A stretch of DNA of 64,000 nt from positions 29,851-93,850 of the forward strand of contig NZ_LXFV01000031.1 of the NCBI RefSeq assembly GCF_002847345.1, written 5' to 3'. Every line of letters starts with the position of its first letter. Positions within the stretch are counted from its first letter, which is position 1. Of the stretch, positions 50,978-64,000 are shown piece after piece. A program made the translations under genes and the position numbers. Origin of the DNA: Pectobacterium peruviense. Its GTDB lineage: Bacteria; Pseudomonadota; Gammaproteobacteria; Enterobacterales; Enterobacteriaceae. The notes beneath the pieces were generated by a model. It was given only the letters and a program-made list of their open reading frames with translations. It was not told the DNA's origin and ran no database searches.

Positions 50978-51005
50978 CTTATTATTGTAAATAAGAATTA
51001 TTACC
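50978..51005. promoter_or_regulatory. Candidate Fur box upstream of the siderophore receptor
   Basis: The stretch TTATTATTGTAAATAAG plus AATTATTACC resembles overlapping Fur hexamers (NATWAT). It lies 17-45 nt upstream of the receptor start, where iron repression is expected. Confidence 0.4.
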
Positions 51006-51156
51006 GTTTTTGGTCTGGCGATAGCTATGCGCAGTGACAGCTTACGTATGCGCAATGACAAAATGGGAACTCAGCGGAAAGACGCCAACCGGGCAGCAAA
51101 GTGGCAATGCCTGGCGTAAACAGGGTCAATGCATTGATTAAGAAAGGAAGGAAGGA

Positions 51157-52113
51157 CTAGCTGGCGATGCGCGCATCGCTCGGCGCAATGCCGTAACGTC
51201 GCCGGAAAGCCGTAGCAAAGTTGGTGGCGTGCTGGTAGCCCGACATCCAGGCGGCCTGCTGAACGCTATATCCTTGCGCCAGATAGCGTCGGGATAGCTC
51301 CAGCCGACAGTCGCGCAGGTAGTCAAAGACAGAATGACCATATGCCTGACGAAACTTGGTACGCAGGCTACTGGTGCTCATCGCAGCCAGTTGCGCCAGT
51401 TCATTGAGGGTGTACTCTTTTTCAGGCTGTTGCGCCAGACGTCGCCGAACATTCTCCAGCCGATCCTGTTCGCCGGGCGGAGGCAATATGCGTCGTTCTC
51501 CCCCACGTTGGCCAAATGACAAACCATGCCCCAGCAGTTGTAGCATCACCCCTTCCAGCATAAGCTGGCGCGATAATCCCGGAGTGGTGTTTTCAAGCGC
51601 ATGTTGTAACCCCGATAACAAATAGCCGGGAACCTGCCATAAAAAGGCCGGATTACCGCTCTGTTCCCATTCACTCAGCAGTAGGCCTAAGAGCGGCTCC
51701 AGAGCAAACGTTGCGGGAAAAATCCCCAGCGATACGGTACGAAGATGGTGATCCGCAAGGTGGCTGGCGTTCATGACGAGCGGGTCACCCAGTCGGGTGC
51801 TAAATGCCATACCAGACCGCACGACAAACTCTTTACCGTTCAGGCGCAGCGCGACACATCCTTCCAGCACCACCAGCGTATAAAACGGGCAGCAGTGCAA
51901 AGACGTAGATTCGTAAGGCTGCAACACACGCACGTTAGAGTTCGTCAGACAAATACCGGAGGATAACGTCATCTCTTCGACATCGCCCTGCACAACGATA
52001 TGCTTTTCTTTCGTGCGATCGCGGCACGATGACAGCTGCGGGAAATGGTAATCAATCCCGTAACGTTCACCGATATCGAAGAAATCCTCGATGGAAAAGA
52101 GTCGTTTTAACAT
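51157..52113 (-). CDS. foxR: AraC-family regulator of the siderophore receptor (FoxR/PchR type)
   Basis: Regulator of 318 aa with a C-terminal AraC DNA-binding domain (NELAQLAAMSTSSLRTKFRQAYGHSVFDYLRDCRLELSRRYL split over both helix-turn-helices, plus GYQHATNFATAFRRRYGI). The N-terminal part is likely a siderophore-sensing domain as in PchR. It sits just upstream of the receptor gene, co-oriented, as foxR is next to foxA in Yersinia. ATG 52113 preferred. Confidence 0.85.
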   Translation of the reverse strand: MLKRLFSIEDFFDIGERYGIDYHFPQLSSCRDRTKEKHIVVQGDVEEMTLSSGICLTNSNVRVLQPYESTSLHCCPFYTLVVLEGCVALRLNGKEFVVRSGMAFSTRLGDPLVMNASHLADHHLRTVSLGIFPATFALEPLLGLLLSEWEQSGNPAFLWQVPGYLLSGLQHALENTTPGLSRQLMLEGVMLQLLGHGLSFGQRGGERRILPPPGEQDRLENVRRRLAQQPEKEYTLNELAQLAAMSTSSLRTKFRQAYGHSVFDYLRDCRLELSRRYLAQGYSVQQAAWMSGYQHATNFATAFRRRYGIAPSDARIAS

Positions 52114-52660
52114 GAGCCTGGAAGATACCCTCATCCTGTTTAACGCCCAGAATCAGGCCTGCGGTTATCGGGAATAGCGTGACGCAGCGACGTATGCGCT
52201 ACGGAAATCGTTATCCACCTTAGCATTGCGCGGCAAGCGCATCAATAAGACTGATAAGTATTCTCATCATGGTAAGTTTCACGTGGTGCTAGGTTAAGAA
52301 TTAGAAACCACACACGAGCTAATAGGTTTTGTTTTCCAACTGGCGTTAAAAAATTATACTGAGGCGGGCGAGGACGCCGTGTGAGCAGCATGGACGCTGC
52401 GAAAGCTAGTGCCGCGCCGGGAGCGCGTCACTAGCGGCACGATTAGCGTTCTCGAATGCCGAAGGAACCGCAAAGCGGTAATAATTTCGCCAGAAAGCCT
52501 GGGTTCTCAGGGCAGCGGCGACTGAGCGCCCTGAGCGGGCGTGGCGCTAGTGCCACAGAGAAATAATGTGGTTTATCACGCACGAAACGCCACTTCACTA
52601 GCATAGTGAGATGACAACCTCTCCAAGGTTGATGTTGCCATACTCGACTTAGGTCGTAAC
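52114..52660. other. foxR-metH gap
   Basis: About 550 nt. The first 220 nt hold the foxR promoter. The rest is structured repeat copy B (52342-52607), which runs antisense to metH just past its stop. Confidence 0.6.
52342..52607 (+). repeat. Structured intergenic repeat, copy B
   Basis: Diverged third member, about 266 nt, opposite in sense to metH. The stems keep position but change sequence: GCAGC/GCTGC (52385-52400), GCTAGTG/CACTAGC (52405-52435), CTCAGGGC/GCCCTGAG (52506-52535) and GTGGC/GCCAC (52541-52556). Conserved unpaired words include GCGAAAG or GCGAAAGC, GGAACCGC and CGCACGAAACG. The matching of base changes on both arms argues for selection on structure. Confidence 0.85.
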
Positions 52661-56344
<3,684 letters not shown>

Positions 56345-56494
56345 GCGAACCCCATTCCCGGCCAATAAATACGATATGTTGTGTATCCTAGCATAAGTTA
56401 TGAGCACGCTAACGCGAGGCAGCATGAGACTTTTTCAGGTAATTTGCCGATGAAAAACACAGAGAAAGAAGAGTTGCATTCTGTGGCAAAAAAA

Positions 56495-56509
56495 CGAAAA
56501 TCAATTCCA
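56495..56509. promoter_or_regulatory. IclR operator, iclR autoregulation
   Basis: TGGAATTGATTTTCG (on the minus strand) matches the IclR box TGGAAATnATTTCCA well. It lies 24 nt upstream of the iclR start, as in E. coli where IclR represses itself. A second box precedes aceB. Confidence 0.6.
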
Positions 56510-56533
56510 TTACCATAAAAAGGAATCGATGCC

Positions 56534-57364
56534 ATGACGCCACCAGAGCCAGCCAAACGCGGAAAAAAACCGAGAGCCAGCGCGGGCACCGCTGCGCAGC
56601 CAACCGGGCAGGTTCAATCGCTGACACGTGGTCTGACGCTACTTGAATATATCGCCAAAGCAAACGGCAGCGTGGCGCTAACCGATCTGGCTCAGCAGGC
56701 CGGTTTACCGAATTCCACCACTCATCGTCTGCTCACCACAATGCAACAACAGGGCTTTGTGCGTCAGGTGGGCGATCTGGGGTTGTGGACGATCGCATCG
56801 CACGCGTTTATCGTCGGCAGTAGCTTTCTGCAAAGCCGCAACCTGTTGGCCATTGTGCATCCGATACTGCGCAAATTAATGGAAGACTCAGGCGAGACGG
56901 TCAATCTGGCCGTTCTCGATCAAACAGATAGTCAGGCGATCATCATCGATCAGGTGCAATGTACGGCGCTAATGCGTATGTCTGCCCCGATCGGCGGTAA
57001 GTTGCCGATGCATGCTTCCGGTGCTGGAAAAGCATTTCTGGCTCATTTACCTGATGCTCAGGTCACGCAGTTGCTGCACAAGAAAGGACTGCATGGCTAC
57101 ACGCCACACACGTTCAGTTCGCCACAAGCGCTGAAAGAAAATCTCCTGTTGATTCGCAAGCAGGGGTATTCGTTCGATGACGAAGAGCACGCACTGGGGC
57201 TACGCTGCATCGCAGCATGTATTCTGGATGAACATCATGAAGCCTTCGCCGCCATCTCCATTTCCGGCCCCGTATCGCGCATCACGGACGACCGCGTCAC
57301 AGAACTCGGTGCGCTGGTGATCAAAGCGGCGAAGCAGGTCATGCAGGAATACAGTGGGTTATAA
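56534..57364 (+). CDS. iclR: Glyoxylate bypass operon repressor IclR
   Basis: Repressor of aceBAK, 276 aa. The winged helix-turn-helix is in LTDLAQQAGLPNSTTHRLLTTMQQQGFVRQ. The effector domain (PIGGKLPMHASGAGKAFLAHL) senses glyoxylate and pyruvate. Long stretches are identical to E. coli IclR. Encoded between metH and aceK, in the conserved order. Confidence 0.97.
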   Translation: MTPPEPAKRGKKPRASAGTAAQPTGQVQSLTRGLTLLEYIAKANGSVALTDLAQQAGLPNSTTHRLLTTMQQQGFVRQVGDLGLWTIASHAFIVGSSFLQSRNLLAIVHPILRKLMEDSGETVNLAVLDQTDSQAIIIDQVQCTALMRMSAPIGGKLPMHASGAGKAFLAHLPDAQVTQLLHKKGLHGYTPHTFSSPQALKENLLLIRKQGYSFDDEEHALGLRCIAACILDEHHEAFAAISISGPVSRITDDRVTELGALVIKAAKQVMQEYSGL

Positions 57365-57400
57365 ACAAGGTGTATTCCTCGTCAGGCCTTTTAGGCGCAT

Positions 57401-57679
57401 GTCTATGCAGACTATGGGAAGGTTTCGTGCGCAATAATACCGTTATTTTCATGCTACCTCGTAGCACGCGCCCGACACAGGGCGCTCAATCGCCGCCGCC
57501 CTGTGTACCCAGGCTTTCGGCGGGAATTATGCCGCTACGCGGTTCCATCGGTGTTCGTGACCGCTAGTCGAGCCGCCAGTGACGCGTTCCATACGCGGCA
57601 CTGGCTTTCGCGACGTCCTGTCGCTCACTCGGCGGTCAAACCCACCGCTGCATAATTTTTCACGCCGGATAACGGCAAA
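57401..57679 (-). repeat. Structured intergenic repeat, copy C
   Basis: About 279 nt between convergent iclR and aceK, on the aceK strand. It is much closer to copy A than to B. Key stems: GCGAC/GTCGC, GCCAGTG/CACTGGC, ACACAGGGCG/CGCCCTGTGT (plus-strand 57475-57484 and 57497-57506) and TGCTAC/GTAGCA. Its 5' end overlaps the last codons and stop of aceK. Confidence 0.88.
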
Positions 57680-59435
57680 GACCAGAATCATTCTCAGTAG
57701 TGAGATATAGCGGCTCAGCACGCTGACTAAAACGCTTCCGGCGTCGGTAAGCGTAAACATCCTCAATATGTCCTTCCCTGATGCGCTGCTGTAATGCCCG
57801 CCAGTAGTCCGCACAAAACAGATCGCCATGCATTTCCTCAAACAGCGTCCGAATGTGGCGGTCGCTGCACAGGAAATGCGGAAACTCTTCGGGAAACACA
57901 TCATTCGGCGCGACGCTGTACCACGGCTCTGCGGCCAATTCGTCCTCCGGGTAACGCGGTGGCGGGATCTTGCGGAAATTCACCTCGGTCATGTAGCAGA
58001 TCTCATCGTAATCATAAAATACAACTCGCCCGTGACGCGTGACGCCGAAATTCTTAAACAACATATCACCGGGGAAAATATTCGCAGCGGCCAGCTGTTT
58101 GATAGCATTGCCATATTCTTCAATCACATCGTGTAGTTGCTGTGCGTTTGCCTGTTCAAGATAGAGATTCAGCGGCGTCATCCGGCGCTCCATATACAAA
58201 TGTCGGATCACCAGCCGATCGCCCAGATCCTCCAGTTTTTCAGGTACCTCCCGCCAGAGCTCATCCAATAATTCCGAGCTGATGCGGTGCTTATCGATGA
58301 CGAAGTTTTCATATTCCTGCGTATCCGCCATGCGCCCGACGCGATCGTGTTCTTTCACCAGTTGATAGCACGCCATTACTCGCTCCGCACTCACCTCTTT
58401 CTGCGGCGCAAAACGATCTTTGATGACCTTAAATACGCGATCGAACGAAGGCAGCGTAAATACCAGCATCACCATGCCTTTCACGCCGGGGGCGATAATA
58501 AACTGCTCTTCTGATTCGGCAATGTAATGCAGATATTCGCGGTAATACTCGGTTTTACTGTGCTTCTGGCAGCCAATAGCCAAATAAAGCTCCGCCGTCG
58601 TCTTCCCCGGCAGAATGTCACGAAGCCAGGCCACCAGCGCGAACGGCAACGGGGCGTACACCATGAAGTAAGAGCGAGCGAAACCAAACACAATGCTGGC
58701 GTCTGCCTGAGCCGTCAGGCAGGTATCAATAAATAGCGCACCACGTTCGTTGTGGTGAATCGGCAGCAGAAACGGAAAAACACCTTCAGGCAGCGAAAGT
58801 TTCCCCACCAGCCAGGCCGCTTTGTTACGATAAAACAGCTCGTTCGCTATCTGTAACGTGGCCTGAGCAAGCTGCTCAGCAGAGAAGGTACTCTGTAAAT
58901 ACGTAACGATGTAATCAATATCACGCGGCAAATCTTCCCACGGTAGACGCAGCGGCACGTCACCCAGCAATTTTTCCAACATGCTTTGCCAGCCGTCAGT
59001 TGGCACAAACGTCTTGGCAATTGGTCGGGGAATCTCATGAAAGCGCTTTTCTGGCTGAGAACTGAAAACAAACAGTTTATCGGGAGCGAGTTCCCGATGA
59101 TTAAATAGTCGACAATAGACGGAATTGAAAAAGCTCTCCGCAATCTCGAAACGCGGATAGTCCGGCAATAAGCCAGTGTAGATATGCTTCACCCGCGCTA
59201 AAAACTCCGCATCATCACAGCGGATGCCGGTAATACAGCGCAACTGTGCGACAACCAGACCAACATGGTGATCGTATAAGTGAATACGTTGTTTCATTGC
59301 CTGTTGCACAGCGGGCCAGTCAGCCTGTTCAAAACGCTGCTGTGCGCCCGCGGTGACTTCGAGAAAACGACCATATTGCGCATCAAACCCTTGCAGGATC
59401 GTCTGCGCCACCAGCTTTTCAAGGTCACGCGTCAT
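57660..59435 (-). CDS. aceK: Isocitrate dehydrogenase kinase/phosphatase
   Basis: Bifunctional enzyme of 591 aa that switches isocitrate dehydrogenase off and on, controlling flux into the glyoxylate shunt. The kinase ATP site is in [15 protein letters not shown] and nearby, with [28 protein letters not shown] split over the catalytic region. The body matches E. coli AceK, but the C-terminus continues beyond [15 protein letters not shown] with about twenty unmatched residues; the last five (CRYPA) and the stop come from structured repeat copy C. Start ATG 59435 with GGAG upstream. Confidence 0.96.
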   Translation of the reverse strand: MTRDLEKLVAQTILQGFDAQYGRFLEVTAGAQQRFEQADWPAVQQAMKQRIHLYDHHVGLVVAQLRCITGIRCDDAEFLARVKHIYTGLLPDYPRFEIAESFFNSVYCRLFNHRELAPDKLFVFSSQPEKRFHEIPRPIAKTFVPTDGWQSMLEKLLGDVPLRLPWEDLPRDIDYIVTYLQSTFSAEQLAQATLQIANELFYRNKAAWLVGKLSLPEGVFPFLLPIHHNERGALFIDTCLTAQADASIVFGFARSYFMVYAPLPFALVAWLRDILPGKTTAELYLAIGCQKHSKTEYYREYLHYIAESEEQFIIAPGVKGMVMLVFTLPSFDRVFKVIKDRFAPQKEVSAERVMACYQLVKEHDRVGRMADTQEYENFVIDKHRISSELLDELWREVPEKLEDLGDRLVIRHLYMERRMTPLNLYLEQANAQQLHDVIEEYGNAIKQLAAANIFPGDMLFKNFGVTRHGRVVFYDYDEICYMTEVNFRKIPPPRYPEDELAAEPWYSVAPNDVFPEEFPHFLCSDRHIRTLFEEMHGDLFCADYWRALQQRIREGHIEDVYAYRRRKRFSQRAEPLYLTTENDSGLCRYPA

Positions 59436-59484
59436 CATGATCTCCAGATGAAACCCAGCCAGCCGAACACTAGCCGGGTTAGGA

Positions 59485-60792
59485 TCAGAACTGCTGTTCT
59501 TCCGTCGATCCCGTCAGCGCCGTCACTGAAGACTGGCCTCCCTGAATGATGTTCGTCACTTTATCGAAGTAGCCAGTACCGACCTCCTGCTGATGCGATG
59601 AGAAGGTATAACCGTCTTTAATCGCTTCAAATTCAGGCTGCTGCACTTTTTCTACGTAGTGCCTCATCCCCTCTCCCTGCGCATAGGCATGCGCCAGATC
59701 AAACATGTTGAACCACATACTGTGGATGCCAGCCAGCGTAATAAACTGATACTTGTAGCCCATCGCCGACAGTTCATCTTGAAAACGAGCAATCGTGCTG
59801 TCATCTAGGTTCTTCTTCCAGTTAAAGGAAGGCGAACAGTTGTACGCCAACAGCTTGCCGGGGAACTTAGCGTGGATGGCCTCGGCAAAACGACGCGCCA
59901 GTGATAAATCCGGCGTTGAGGTTTCGCACCACACCAAATCAGCATAAGGCGCGTAGGCCAGTCCGCGACTGATTGCCTGCTCTATCCCCGCACGCGTGCG
60001 ATAAAACCCTTCCACCGTGCGTTCTCCGGTGATGAAATCACGGTCATATTCATCGCAGTCGGAGGTCAGCAAATCTGCGGCATCCGCATCGGTTCGCGCA
60101 ACCACTAAGGTCGGCACGCCCATGACATCCGCTGCCAAACGCGCGGCCACCAACTTCTGAACGGCTTCCTGCGTGGGAACCAGCACCTTGCCGCCCATGT
60201 GCCCACATTTCTTCGCCGATGCCAGTTGATCCTCAAAGTGAACCGCCGCTGCACCCGCTTCAATCATTGATTTCATCAGCTCAAACGCATTAAGCACGCC
60301 GCCAAATCCCGCCTCCGCATCTGCAACAATCGGCAGGAAGTAGTCGGTATGGCGCTTATCGCCCGGCTCAATGTGGTTCGCCCACTGGATCTGATCGGCA
60401 CGCCGAAAGGTGTTATTGATGCGTTCGATCACCGCAGGCACGGAATTCGCCGGGTAGAGCGACTGATCGGGATACATGCTGGACGCCAGATTGGCATCCG
60501 CCGCCACCTGCCAGCCGGAAAGGTAAATAGCTTCAATACCCGCTTTAGCCTGCTGTAAGGCTTGCCCGCCCGTCAGTGCGCCCAGACAGTTAACATAACC
60601 TTTGCGGGCTTCACCATGCAGTAGACCCCATAATCTCGCCGCACCAAGCTGCGCGAGCGTGCATTCTGGGTTCACCGATCCACGTAGGTTAATCACATCT
60701 TCTGCGCTGTAGGGGCGCGTAATACCTTCCCAGCGCGCGGTTTTCCACTCTTTTTCGATATGCTGGACTTGTTGGGTACGAGAGGTCGTCAT
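59485..60792 (-). CDS. aceA: Isocitrate lyase
   Basis: Cytoplasmic enzyme of 435 aa splitting isocitrate into succinate and glyoxylate. The catalytic loop is [12 protein letters not shown], with the active Cys. Co-transcribed with aceB upstream (31 nt) and aceK downstream (49 nt). Confidence 0.98.
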   Translation of the reverse strand: MTTSRTQQVQHIEKEWKTARWEGITRPYSAEDVINLRGSVNPECTLAQLGAARLWGLLHGEARKGYVNCLGALTGGQALQQAKAGIEAIYLSGWQVAADANLASSMYPDQSLYPANSVPAVIERINNTFRRADQIQWANHIEPGDKRHTDYFLPIVADAEAGFGGVLNAFELMKSMIEAGAAAVHFEDQLASAKKCGHMGGKVLVPTQEAVQKLVAARLAADVMGVPTLVVARTDADAADLLTSDCDEYDRDFITGERTVEGFYRTRAGIEQAISRGLAYAPYADLVWCETSTPDLSLARRFAEAIHAKFPGKLLAYNCSPSFNWKKNLDDSTIARFQDELSAMGYKYQFITLAGIHSMWFNMFDLAHAYAQGEGMRHYVEKVQQPEFEAIKDGYTFSSHQQEVGTGYFDKVTNIIQGGQSSVTALTGSTEEQQF

Positions 60793-60823
60793 AGCAGAGG
60801 TTCCTTTTTATTATTGGTCAGGA

Positions 60824-62422
60824 TTAATCAAGCAATGCGTAGCCGGGTAACGTCAGGAAGTCGATCAGTTCATCTTGCGTAGTGATTTGTTCCATCAGCC
60901 GAGCTGCTTCATCAAAGCGCCCTCCGCTAAAACGGGCATCACCTAATTCCTCCTGAATCACAAACATCTCTTCAGCCAGCATCTGGCGGAACAGCGCTTT
61001 GGTGATCACACGACCATCACTCAACGTCTTGCCGTGGCGAATCCATTGCCAGATAGAGGTGCGGGAAATTTCAGCTGTCGCGGCGTCTTCCATCAACCCA
61101 TAAATCGGGACGCAGCCATTGCCGGATATCCACGCTTCGATGTACTGCACGGCAACGCGGATATTCGCACGCATACCGGTTTCCGTGCGTTCTCCCGGGC
61201 AGGGTTCCAGCAATTCCTCGGCACGAATGGGTACATCGTGTTCGCGGCTGATATCAAGCTGATTTTTGCGCTCACCTAATGCCCGATCGAACACCTCCAT
61301 CACGGCATCTGCCAGTCCCGGATGAGCAACCCATGTGCCATCGTGACCATTGTTCGCTTCCAACTGCTTGTCTTTACATACCTTATCCAATACCCAATTA
61401 TTACGCTCTGCATCCTTACTCGGAATGAACGCTGCCATCCCGCCCATAGCGAACGCGCCACGGCGATGGCAAGTTTTGATCAACAGCCGCGAGTAAGCAC
61501 TCAGGAAGGGTTTTTCCATCGTCACCGACTGACGATCGGGCAGAACGCGATCGCTGTGGTTCTTTAATGTTTTGATATAGCTGAAAATATAATCCCAACG
61601 ACCACAGTTCAGTCCAACGATATGATCGCGCAGATGGTAGAGGATCTCATCCATCTGGAAAACGGCTGGCAGCGTTTCAATCAATACCGTGGCTTTGATC
61701 GTCCCACGTGGAAGATCAAAGCGATCTTCCGTATAGCAGAAGACATCGTTCCACCAAGCCGCTTCCTGCCATGACTGCATCTTTGGCAAATAGAAATAAG
61801 GGCCGCTACCTTTCTTCAGCAGTTCCTGATAGTTGTGGAAAAAATACAGCGCGAAATCAAACAGGCTGCCGGGAATGGCTTCCCCCTTCCAGGACACGTG
61901 TTTTTCAGGCAAATGCAACCCGCGCACGCGGCAAATCAACACAGCAGGATTGGGTTGCAACTGGTAGATTTTTCCTGTTTCATTGATGTAGGAAATCGTA
62001 CCGCGAACGGCATCGCGTAAGTTGATTTGCCCATCAATCACCTTTTCCCATCCCGGTGACAGCGAATCCTCAAAGTCCGCCATGAAAACCTTCACGTTGG
62101 CATTCAATGCATTGATCACCATCTTGCGTTCAACCGGGCCAGTAATTTCAACACGGCGATCCTGAAGGTCATCGGGAATGCCGCGAATCGTCCATGCCTT
62201 ATCTCGAATGGAAGCCGTTTCTGAAATAAAATCAGGTAGCTTGCCCTGATCAATATTGCGCTGCTGCACCTGTCGTTCGGCAAGTAATTGATTACGCGCA
62301 GGAGTAAAATGTGCAACCAACTCCGTTAGGAAATCAATCGCCTCTTCCGTAAGAATATGCTTCTCACCTTCGCCAAAACGCTGACTAAACGCCAACTCTC
62401 TGTTTATCGTCTGCTGCATCAT
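60824..62422 (-). CDS. aceB: Malate synthase A
   Basis: Enzyme of 532 aa condensing glyoxylate with acetyl-CoA to malate. Signatures include EDSLSPGWEKVIDGQINLRDAV with metal ligand and ETLPAVFQMDEILYHLRDHIVGLNCGRWDYIFSY split over the core barrel. ATG 62422 has AAGGA 7 nt upstream. First gene of aceBAK; an IclR box is found 114 nt upstream. Confidence 0.98.
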   Translation of the reverse strand: MMQQTINRELAFSQRFGEGEKHILTEEAIDFLTELVAHFTPARNQLLAERQVQQRNIDQGKLPDFISETASIRDKAWTIRGIPDDLQDRRVEITGPVERKMVINALNANVKVFMADFEDSLSPGWEKVIDGQINLRDAVRGTISYINETGKIYQLQPNPAVLICRVRGLHLPEKHVSWKGEAIPGSLFDFALYFFHNYQELLKKGSGPYFYLPKMQSWQEAAWWNDVFCYTEDRFDLPRGTIKATVLIETLPAVFQMDEILYHLRDHIVGLNCGRWDYIFSYIKTLKNHSDRVLPDRQSVTMEKPFLSAYSRLLIKTCHRRGAFAMGGMAAFIPSKDAERNNWVLDKVCKDKQLEANNGHDGTWVAHPGLADAVMEVFDRALGERKNQLDISREHDVPIRAEELLEPCPGERTETGMRANIRVAVQYIEAWISGNGCVPIYGLMEDAATAEISRTSIWQWIRHGKTLSDGRVITKALFRQMLAEEMFVIQEELGDARFSGGRFDEAARLMEQITTQDELIDFLTLPGYALLD

Positions 62423-62535
62423 TCGTGGTTCCTTTTCAAGATTCCGCTTCATTCATCAACAACCGCCGGATCGGCAAACCAGTATGTATATTTCTTAGCC
62501 GACAGGATTAAGCGTAATACAAGAAAATACAAAAT

Positions 62536-62550
62536 CAAAAACAATTTCCA
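62536..62550. promoter_or_regulatory. IclR operator upstream of aceBAK
   Basis: TGGAAATTGTTTTTG on the minus strand: the left half of the IclR consensus is exact and the right half is degenerate. It lies in the aceB promoter region. Confidence 0.5.
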
Positions 62551-62654
62551 TTTTTATAAAAAAATCGAATTAACTACATAATAAAATTGAAGATTAAAAT
62601 TAAAAAAGAAGAGAAATGACTTTCACTAACTAATAAACACGGAATGAGTTGGCA

Positions 62655-62684
62655 CAAAAAAGAAAGGCACCCTTAAAGGTGCCT
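62655..62684 (-). terminator. metA intrinsic terminator
   Basis: On the minus strand AGGCACC / GGTGCCT flank a short loop and are followed by TTTCTTTTTT, 25 nt past the metA stop. Confidence 0.9.
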
Positions 62685-62708
62685 CAGAGAAAAGGATCAA
62701 GATGAGAG

Positions 62709-63638
62709 TTAGTCCAGCGTAGGATTCATTTTGCGCAAATCGTAAGGCGTAATCTGATAAACGTAGTAATTCAGCCAGTTAACAAAAAGCAGATGCCCAT
62801 GGCTACGCCAGCTCGCTTTCGGTTCCAGTTCAGGATTGTCGTCTGGGAAATAGTTAACCGGGACAGTCGGATCCAACCCAGCATCACAATCACGGAAAAA
62901 CTCTCCTGCCAGCGTCAGAACGTCATATTCGGGATGCCCGGTAACGAACGCCAGACGTTTATCTTTACTGGCAAACAGATAGGCACCCGCCTGCTCCGAC
63001 TCAACCAGAATATCCAAATCCGTATGCTGCCGAATCACATCAGCCGGAAAATCTGCATAGCGAGAATGTGGAGCCAGAAACGTTTCATCAAAGCCGCGGG
63101 TCAGCAAAGCGTGGGGTTGTAACGTTTGATGCAAGTAAACACCGGACAGCTTTTCCTTCAGAGTCATCTTGGGGATACCGTAAAGGATATTGAGAGCAGC
63201 CTGTACAGCCCAACACACGAATAATGTGGATGTAACATGCTCTTTTGCCCATTCGATGACTCGCGCGATCTGCGGCCAATAAACGACATCACAAAAATCG
63301 ACTAACCCCAGCGGAGCACCAGTAACAATCAAGCCATCAAAGTTTTCGTCCTGGATGTCATCAAAATTGCAGTAGAAGTTATTCAAATGCTCAGTTGGCG
63401 TATTCTTTGATTCACGGCTATCGATACGTAGCAGTTGGATATCGATCTGTAGGGGAGAATTGGACAGCAGACGCAAAAACTGGTTTTCAGTCTCAATCTT
63501 CTTAGGCATCAGGTTCAGAACCAGCACTTTGAGTGGACGAATTTCCTGCGTTTTAGCACGCGAGGACGTCATGACAAAGACGTTCTCATTACGCAGAAAA
63601 TTAACAGCTGGTAACTCATCAGGAACCCGAATTGGCAT
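62709..63638 (-). CDS. metA: Homoserine O-succinyltransferase
   Basis: First committed enzyme of methionine synthesis, 309 aa as in E. coli. It acylates homoserine in the cytoplasm. The nucleophile Cys is in [17 protein letters not shown], and the catalytic His in GHPEYD. Preceded by four tandem MetJ boxes. Confidence 0.98.
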   Translation of the reverse strand: MPIRVPDELPAVNFLRNENVFVMTSSRAKTQEIRPLKVLVLNLMPKKIETENQFLRLLSNSPLQIDIQLLRIDSRESKNTPTEHLNNFYCNFDDIQDENFDGLIVTGAPLGLVDFCDVVYWPQIARVIEWAKEHVTSTLFVCWAVQAALNILYGIPKMTLKEKLSGVYLHQTLQPHALLTRGFDETFLAPHSRYADFPADVIRQHTDLDILVESEQAGAYLFASKDKRLAFVTGHPEYDVLTLAGEFFRDCDAGLDPTVPVNYFPDDNPELEPKASWRSHGHLLFVNWLNYYVYQITPYDLRKMNPTLD

Positions 63639-64000
63639 AACCTTATATCCTCAAAGCATACGTTTAAACGTTTAGACATCCAGATGCCCGAAGATAGCGA
63701 GTTTTTGTACTAATGTCGAGTGCTCAACGCATAAGGTGAAAATGTTTCACGAGACACGCTCTACATCATTAGCACTACTTCTGCTGGATACGTTTAAGCG
63801 CATCAGGATTATTCAGGGGGTATAACCAGAAATAACAATAAGCCTGGATTTACGACAGCTCATAACCGTTATTTCCTGAAGTATCCGTTCCTCTACTGGA
63901 GAAATTCCACATCATTCATTTTCAGAGCGTAGATAAGCAATATCGTGGTGCTACTGAACCAGTTGCACCAATCTAAGCGCTCCAAACATCCCAGATTCCG
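63639..64000. other. Region upstream of metA to window edge
   Basis: About 360 nt. The first 55 nt hold the metA ribosome site and MetJ boxes. Beyond this I see no gene, repeat or hairpin worth naming. Confidence 0.45.
63658..63689. promoter_or_regulatory. Four tandem MetJ boxes of metA
   Basis: Four in-phase 8-mers, ATACGTTT, AAACGTTT, AGACATCC and AGATGCCC, match the MetJ box AGACGTCT at 6, 6, 6 and 5 of 8 positions. They begin 20 nt upstream of the metA start, a position for direct repression by MetJ-AdoMet. Confidence 0.75.

Overview
The window is chromosomal DNA of an enterobacterium. Protein recall and gene order (frdABCD-blc, efp/epmB-yjeI-pgi-lysC, yjbB, metH-iclR-aceKAB-metA, orn-rsgA-psd-mscM-epmA) point to Enterobacterales, most likely a soft-rot Pectobacterium or close relative; the genus is an inference. 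Two ERIC elements and a lysC lysine riboswitch fit this.

Layout. 1-7 kb: the 5' part of ahpC, a DUF4153-type membrane protein, and a four-gene tripartite efflux operon (ABC ATPase, MacB-like permease, TolC-like channel, HlyD-like adaptor) whose reading frames each overlap by exactly 8 nt. 7.3-25.5 kb: an accessory-looking block bounded by tRNA-Gly(GCC) genes (one copy at 7.3 kb, two at 25.3-25.5 kb). It carries a secreted protein, an unrecognised 265-aa protein lying between two gene-end remnants, a 2-hydroxyacid dehydrogenase, a 570-aa unknown, a YahK-type alcohol dehydrogenase, a LysE exporter and LysR regulator, two MFS exporters, a SsuABC/TauABC-type ABC importer, a HAD phosphatase, an ArsR-like gene and small unknowns. 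25.6-42.3 kb: conserved backbone (orn, rsgA, psd, mscM, epmA, frdABCD, blc, a broken DUF486 gene, an entericidin, efp, epmB, yjeI, pgi). EpmA and EpmB modify Lys34 of EF-P, and all three genes are here. 42.3-52.6 kb: riboswitch-lysC, yjbB, a DASS carboxylate transporter, an AT-rich membrane-receiver protein and a siderophore receptor with its AraC regulator (foxA/foxR type). 52.6-64 kb: metH, iclR and the glyoxylate shunt aceBAK, then metA under a four-box MetJ operator.

The most interesting signal is a dispersed intergenic element of about 270-280 nt in three copies (44185-44467 and 52342-52607 on +, 57401-57679 on -). All three fold into the same series of hairpins, with compensatory base changes in several stems, as expected of a structured RNA. 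Each copy abuts the 3' end of a gene (lysC/yjbB, metH, aceK/iclR), and the third supplies the last codons and stop of aceK. No ORF or transposase accompanies them. Second in interest are scars of a tandem duplication around the unknown gene at 9647-10444.

No CRISPR array, prophage, complete insertion sequence or rRNA gene was seen.
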